The position numbers were made by a program, and so were the translations under genes. Shown in pieces: positions 59,396 to 64,000 of a stretch of DNA of 64,000 nt. The stretch comes from Castanea sativa (Eukaryota > Streptophyta > Magnoliopsida > Fagales > Fagaceae). The stretch is taken from contig NC_134023.1 of NCBI RefSeq assembly GCF_040712315.1, positions 18,483,078 to 18,547,077 on the forward strand, written 5' to 3'. Below the pieces are notes generated by a model, which did no database searches, had not been told where the DNA came from, and worked only from the letters and a program-made list of their open reading frames with translations. Within the stretch, counting starts at the first letter, position 1. Every line of letters begins with the position of its first letter.

Positions 59396-61070
59396 ATTTC
59401 CAAGTTGCTGGTTGCAAAGCTCAGACCGCATCTCAACAGGATCATTTCCCCAGCTCAATCAGCTTTCATACCTAATAGGTGGATAGCGGAGAACCAAGTC
59501 ATTGTCCAGGAAATTCTCCACAGTTTCAAAACTCGGAAAACCAAGCCTGGTTTGATGGTTGTCAAACTGGATCTTCAAAAAGCATATGACAGAGTTAGCT
59601 GGAATTTCATCCACACGGTTCTCCTTCATCTAAAACTTCAACGAGGTATTTGCCAATTGGATTTTCTCTTGCATATCCTCAGTTTCCTTTGAGATCCTAG
59701 TTAACGGGGGCAAATCCGAGACCTTTAAACCAAGCAGAGGACTTAGGCAGGGTGACCCGCTCTCGGCTTATTTGTTCATCTTAGGCCAAGAAATCCTCTC
59801 CAAAATGCTTGACCTCGAGCTCAGAAATAAGAATATATGTGGCATCAAAACAAGCATTAGCGAACCCACAATCACACATTTGATGTATGCCGACGACATC
59901 ATGCTTTTCTCAAAAGCTACCAGAAAGGATGCATCAATTATCTCAAATGTTCTTGAAAAGTATAGCTATTGGTCTGGGCAATCAGTGAACAGGAGCAAGT
60001 CGGGCATCTTTTTTTCAAAGCACACCCTTACCTCCACCTGTAGATCCATCAGTAACATTCTCCAAGTCAAAACCCTCAAGAAAGATGTGGTATACCTAAG
60101 AGCACTTCTTTTCTTATCCAGGTCTCCATCTAAAGACTTCGCATATCTCCAATCCAAGCTATAAACAAAGCTGTCTAGGTGGAGAAGTAAATGTCTCTCC
60201 TGGGCTGGGAGAAGAACCCTCATCACACCAGTCGCCCAAACCTTGCCCAATTACACCATGTCCACTTTTAGCGTCCCCATCAATATTTGTGACACGCTTG
60301 ACTCCCTCTCTAGAAGATTTTGGTGGAATCCCAATAAACATGAAGGCAATTTCCTTGTATGGAGAGCTTGGGATAAGCTCTGCCATCCTAGGAATCTCGG
60401 TAGTCTCGGATTCAAAAAAGCTAAAGACATAAACAACGCCCTCCTTGCTAAGCTGGCTTGGATGATTGCAATCAAAAGGGACAGCCTATGTATGGAAATT
60501 CTAAGGGCAAAATACAAAATCAGCAAGGACTGGCTTCGCGCTGATCCCCCCCAGTCCGCATCTCCTGTATGGAGAGCGATTAAGCAAGCAATGAAAGCAA
60601 TCATTAAGGGTACATGCTACGCCAACGAGGATGGTACAAACATTGATGTCTGGAAGGATCCTTGGGTTCCTTGGATTGAAGGATTCAGCCCAACACCTAG
60701 AGTGGCTGCCTACAACCAATTACCCATCCAGATCTCTCAGCTTATCAACACAGATATGCATTGTTGGAAATCAAGCCTTATCCGTGAGCTCTTTGATCCA
60801 ACCTCGGCTCAAGCTATCCTTAGCATGTCAATCCCAGTCACGCCCACCCCAGATAAGCTGATTTGGATACCAGAATCCAGAGGATGTTTCTCGGTCAAAT
60901 TTGCCTATCACACAATACATACTCATTCAAATCCACCCCATTCCACTAACACGAACTGGAAAAAGCTATGGAAACTTAAGATGCCTAAAAAAACCAAAAT
61001 GTTTCTCTGGAGATTAGGAGTTAATGTCCTTCCCACTAGGGACAACCTCTCAAGGCACCTCTAAGTCGTT
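59396..61070 (+). pseudogene. LINE reverse transcriptase and C-terminal region
   Basis: RT blocks read ISPAQSAFIPNRWIAENQV (59450), VVKLDLQKAYDRVSW (59555), QGDPLSAYLFIL (59750) and THLMYADDIMLFSKA, with YADD at 59886-59897. The thumb and connection region follows, with NHEGNF/VWRAWDKLCHPRNLGSLGFK (60350-60420). The next stretch, with WKKLWKLKMPKKTKMFLWR near 60957, leads into the zinc-binding domain that continues beyond 61064. There are frameshifts near 59690 and 60165 and a stop at 61062. Confidence 0.92.
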
Positions 61071-61965
61071 GACACGAGCTGCCTGCTTTGTAGAGAAAAC
61101 ACCGAGACTCCTACCCATTTATTCATCAAATGCAATGCCTCCAGAGCATTCTGGTTCTCTGCTTGCTAGGGATTCAAACCTGAATAGATCACAATATCGA
61201 ACACTGAAGACATCATCAAGCTAGTCCTTCTCCAACCAGAGCTCCTTAACTTTACCCCAGATCAAGAGAGAGTCTCACTCAACATGACCTTAATTCTTGA
61301 GGAGATCTAGCAAGCAAGGAACAGGGCACTGTACCACAATATCAGCTAGGACATCCTTGATTCTACCCGGCTTATCAGCTAGGACATCCTTGAATAGATC
61401 ACAATACTCATCAACTCTCTTCTCTCCCACCAACCTCCAAACCGACTCCGTACAGCAACACTGGACTCCCCCTCCCTTAGGATGGATCAAAATCAATGTG
61501 GATGCCGCTGTCTCATCCAATCTTGCCTCCATTGCTATTTTCGCAAGGAACCACTTAGGCACCCAATCAAAACTTGGGCAAGAACCATCAAGAATTCCAC
61601 CCCTCTACAAGCTGAAACCAAAGCACTTCTATGGGCTGTTCAACTTGCCAGAATAGAGAAGTGGAGCCATGTTTTATTCGAAGGGGATGCCAAGCTGTGC
61701 TTCGAAGCCATCAACGCTCCGGATTCCCAGGTCCCTTGGTCTATTCTCGCCCCCATCTCTAATATTCATTGTTTAGTTGGTTATTTTGTTTCATTTTCTT
61801 TCCTTTGGGTCCCTAGATCTTGCAATGGTGTTGCACACCATGCAACTAGGGCTGCTTTAGACTCTAGGATGTCTTTTTGCTTCAATAAGGATAATCTTCC
61901 TTCTGACTTATTGGCTGTGTGTAAGGAAGATTTCCCCAATTGTACTTTGAGTTCTTAGCAATGAA
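61071..61965 (+). pseudogene. LINE zinc-binding and RNase H domains
   Basis: CLLCRENTETPTHLFIKC (about 61081-61135) is the end of the zinc-binding module. A 20-bp direct duplication (TATCAGCTAGGACATCCTTG at about 61340 and 61374) then disturbs the linker. An RNase H domain follows: WIKINVDAAVSS (61485), then in a shifted frame ETKALLWAVQLARIEKWSHVLFEGDAK and RSCNGVAHHATRAALDSR, ending at TAG 61956. The catalytic D-E-D order is present if the frameshift near 61555 is ignored. Confidence 0.85.
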
Positions 61966-62001
61966 TTGCAGATTATCAAAAAAAAAAAAGAGTAGTCATG
62001 T

Positions 62002-62641
62002 TTATGCACTTAGTGTTTTTTGAATTGAAAACATTGAGCCTCAACCTTGGTATGATATGAATGAGAAATGATATTGAAAGCCTTTTGATGGTTACTCATT
62101 TTAGGCCAAATTGAGGTTAGTAAGGTTGTGAATCAAATCTAATTAACTTAGGATCTGTCTAGAATCCGCTTATTTTGCATTTGTTGTTAAAAGTACTATA
62201 GATAAAGGTAAAAGTTAGCTGAAATAGTATAGTGAAACCCATGAATAGTACCAAAAAGCGTAGTGGAGCCCATGAATAGTAGCAAAAAGCTTTTTAATCT
62301 AGAGCCAAATGCACACTTAGGATATTGACTTTGCGCACAAACTTGCTGCAAATTGCACATACGTGATCTTGGAAGTTTCCATTTTAAGAAGCTTTGCAAG
62401 TCCCTCTATGACTTGGAAATTACTCGAAAGTTCAACCCCCTCACAACCCCAGTATTGTGACCACCTTGACCCTTTGGCACCAATCACTCTATCGTTGAAC
62501 ATTCATTTCTCAAGCTACCTAGGACTTGGAGACCCCTCTAAGGTTTAAGGTTCATATCATCATGAACACCAAAGCCTAATTTCCACCAACCAAATTATCA
62601 TATTTATACAACACTAGCTTGTATCTGCCCTTCTCCTTTAC
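62002..62641. other. AT-rich DNA, no recognised gene
   Basis: This is the continuation of whatever the LINE interrupted. A ~25-bp phrase (AGTGAAACCCATGAATAGTA and AGTGGAGCCCATGAATAGTA) occurs twice at 62231 and 62263. No ORF has a domain. Confidence 0.5.
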
Positions 62642-62644
62642 TTA

Positions 62645-63110
62645 GAGCATATCTGGTAGACTGTAATAGGTGTTGTAATGTAATAGTTATTCCTATAGTT
62701 TAGTTATTTTTTAGTTTGGTTATGATTTTATTACAAGGAATAGTCATTCCTTATGAATAACTATTCTTCAAAATGAGGAATAACTATTCCTCTTTAAACG
62801 GTTGTATTAGCTATTCTTTAATAAGTGCAATAATTTCAAAATTTAATATATTTCCAAATAAACAAACTTTCCATATACATCTAACAATTATAAAAATAAA
62901 AAATCATAAAAAATAACACATCTCTCTTAAATTTAAAAATAACAATTTTTAACGAGATATAATTGTATGAATAAGATATTTCCTTCTAATATTATAACTC
63001 ACAACCAAACTAATAAATAGGTTTAGTTATTACATTACAACACATTTTATTCAAAGTAATAAGGATTACAATTCATGTCGTAATCTCTATTCAGTGTACC
63101 AAACATACCC
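62645..63110. mobile_element. Tourist-like (PIF/Harbinger) MITE, TSD TTA
   Basis: This 466-bp AT-rich element has inverted ends GAGCATATCTGGTAGACTG and, on the other strand, GGGTATGTTTGGTACACTG. TTA flanks it on both sides (62642-62644 and 63111-63113). The GGG...TGTTTGGTA terminus and 3-bp TTA duplication are typical of Tourist elements. It encodes no protein. Confidence 0.82.
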
Positions 63111-63390
63111 TTAATCCTTGAGCCCTTTTGCTGTCTTTTTGGTGCGATGGTTACTCTACAAGTATAAGTGTTTATGAAGTGTAGGGGGCAAGAGCCGAGG
63201 TCCAAACATACCCTTAATCCTTGAGCCATTTTGCTGTCTTTTTGGTGCGATGGTTACTCTACAAGTATAAGTGTTTGTGGAGTGTAGGGGCAAGAGCCGA
63301 GATTCAAATTTCTAGGAAAAAGTTTCACACACATATACACTTAGATTAGGCTAAAATGGAATTTTTATCTTGTAAAAAAAATATTAAAAA
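63099..63390 (+). repeat. SINE-like sequence with a 103-bp tandem duplication
   Basis: 63099-63201 is repeated at 63202-63303 with few differences. Both contain GGTGCGATGGTTACTCTAC (A-box-like) and GCAAGAGCCGAG. The second copy continues through ATTCAAATTTCTAGG (B-box-like) to ACACTTAGATTAGGCT. The first 12 bp of each unit are the outer end of the neighbouring MITE. Confidence 0.72.
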
Positions 63391-63449
63391 ACTCCTTCCT
63401 TTCCTCCTTTGCAAAAGTTTGTGTATATATATATATATATACATATGGA

Positions 63450-63800
63450 TTGGGTTCAAGTTACACCTGGTGTAATTTTAAGCAATGTTACACCACTCAA
63501 CATTTTTTAATTAGATGCGAATATTGACAAATCCACCGTTAGATTACATTATCTTCGTATATTCTTTATGCTTGCAAAATTTCACAGTGATCAAAGATTA
63601 ATAGTTATGTCATCAATCAATTATTAAAATTCAAATTTTTGTAATTTAAAATAATGCATAAAAGATGAAAATTGACATGCATGTTAAGAACATATTGAAC
63701 ATGTAATTCAACAGTTGGATTTTCAAAATATTAATTCAATAACAAGTTATTGAGTGGTGTAACATTACTTAGAGTTACACCAAATATAACTTGAACTCAA
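63450..63800. mobile_element. MITE with ~50-bp inverted ends
   Basis: TTGGGTTCAAG, then CTGGTGTAA and GTTACACCACTCAA, at 63450-63500 recur inverted at 63740-63800. The internal ~240 bp are AT-rich and non-coding. The flanks are TA repeats, so the target duplication cannot be resolved; CATAT on both sides is one possibility. Confidence 0.72.
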
Positions 63801-63822
63801 GCATATATATATATACACTCAG

Positions 63823-63999
63823 ATTAGTAGAAGGAATAAGAAGTTTGAAAGAAGAGGAGATACACCTTGGGAAAAATCTCTCAAGCGTCTAGCATATGAG
63901 ATACCAGCTTTACACCTTGATAGAAAGCAGGTACTATTGAAGTTGGCAGTGGCAAGTGGCAACAAACAAGAGCCGCCATTAATGGATCTTGAGACATGA
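63823..63999 (+). CDS. possible terminal exon of an unrecognised gene
   Basis: After a splice-acceptor-like CACTCAG (63816-63822), an open plus-strand frame of 58 codons reads SRRNKKFERRGDTPWEKSL, then LAYEIPALHLDRKQVLLK, ending at TGA 63997. The charged, ordered composition looks like real protein, and there are no internal stops. Upstream exons would have to lie beyond the MITE. A donor-like CAG/GTACTA at about 63929 offers another ending. No family was recognised. Confidence 0.3.
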   Translation: MSRRNKKFERRGDTPWEKSLKRLAYEIPALHLDRKQVLLKLAVASGNKQEPPLMDLET

Positions 64000-64000
64000 T

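Larger units (their letters stand above)
55741..61989 (+). mobile_element. L1-type LINE, full-length but rearranged (12-bp TSD)
   Basis: GAGTAGTCATGT flanks it exactly (55729-55740 and 61990-62001), and the 3' end is a short poly(A) tail. It carries ORF1 with a DUF4283 RNA-binding domain, then an ORF2 with endonuclease, reverse transcriptase, a C-terminal zinc-binding region and an RNase H domain, the layout of plant L1 elements. A segment of about 1.7 kb covering the endonuclease and the start of RT is present twice, the second copy with a 640-bp deletion. Stops and frameshifts break ORF2. Confidence 0.93.

Overview
The window is nuclear DNA of a flowering plant, most likely a eudicot. The evidence is an intact pentatricopeptide-repeat (PPR) gene of the plant PLS class, plus plant-type Ty3/gypsy (Tat and chromodomain lineages), Ty1/copia, hAT, MULE, L1-type LINE, Au-type SINE and Tourist-type MITE sequences. 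The species cannot be fixed from the sequence alone. Only one host gene looks intact: the PPR gene at 50558-52975 on the minus strand. Nearly everything else is a nested stack of transposable elements, most of them broken by stop codons and frameshifts.

Layout, 1-13.5 kb. A degenerate MULE transposase (1-510 and 11656-11771) is split by an 11.1 kb Tat-lineage Ty3/gypsy element (511-11650, target-site duplication CTCTC). That element carries gag, protease, RT, two RNase H domains, integrase, a minisatellite in its 3' untranslated region, and a spliced antisense extra gene. A copia-type solo LTR (2819-4197) interrupts its protease region.

13.5-32.5 kb. A hAT element (13473-32532, near-perfect 8-bp TSD) has taken three insertions: a complete 8.3 kb Ty1/copia element (13924-22234) placed exactly at the transposase stop codon, and two 3.3-3.4 kb solo LTRs of one family in opposite orientation (25383-28706 and 28994-32431). 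The two solo LTRs form a giant inverted repeat with convergent TATA boxes. Without these insertions the hAT element is about 4.0 kb.

32.5-40.7 kb. This stretch holds intergenic DNA, a Tat-type solo LTR (33575-34304), unrecognised coding-like remnants, an inverted repeat rich in short hairpins, a LINE insertion with the inverted structure expected of twin priming, and a small inverted-repeat element.

40.7-48.3 kb. A minus-strand chromodomain Ty3/gypsy element (40667-48273, TSD CTTCT) has near-identical LTRs. A 786-bp hAT-type MITE splits its Gag zinc knuckle.

48.3-64 kb. An Au-type SINE comes first, then the PPR gene. After it lie a decayed second copy of the hAT end, a decayed LTR related to the 3.3 kb family, a full-length but rearranged L1-type LINE (55741-61989, 12-bp TSD), a Tourist-like MITE, a duplicated SINE-like unit, another MITE, and a possible terminal exon at the edge.

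No bacterial-type system, CRISPR array, rRNA or functional tRNA gene was seen. The interest lies in the nesting order, the exact insertion sites, and a few unusual structures: the stop-codon insertion, the solo-LTR palindrome, the antisense spliced gene, the MITE in the zinc knuckle, the partly duplicated LINE and the hairpin cluster.
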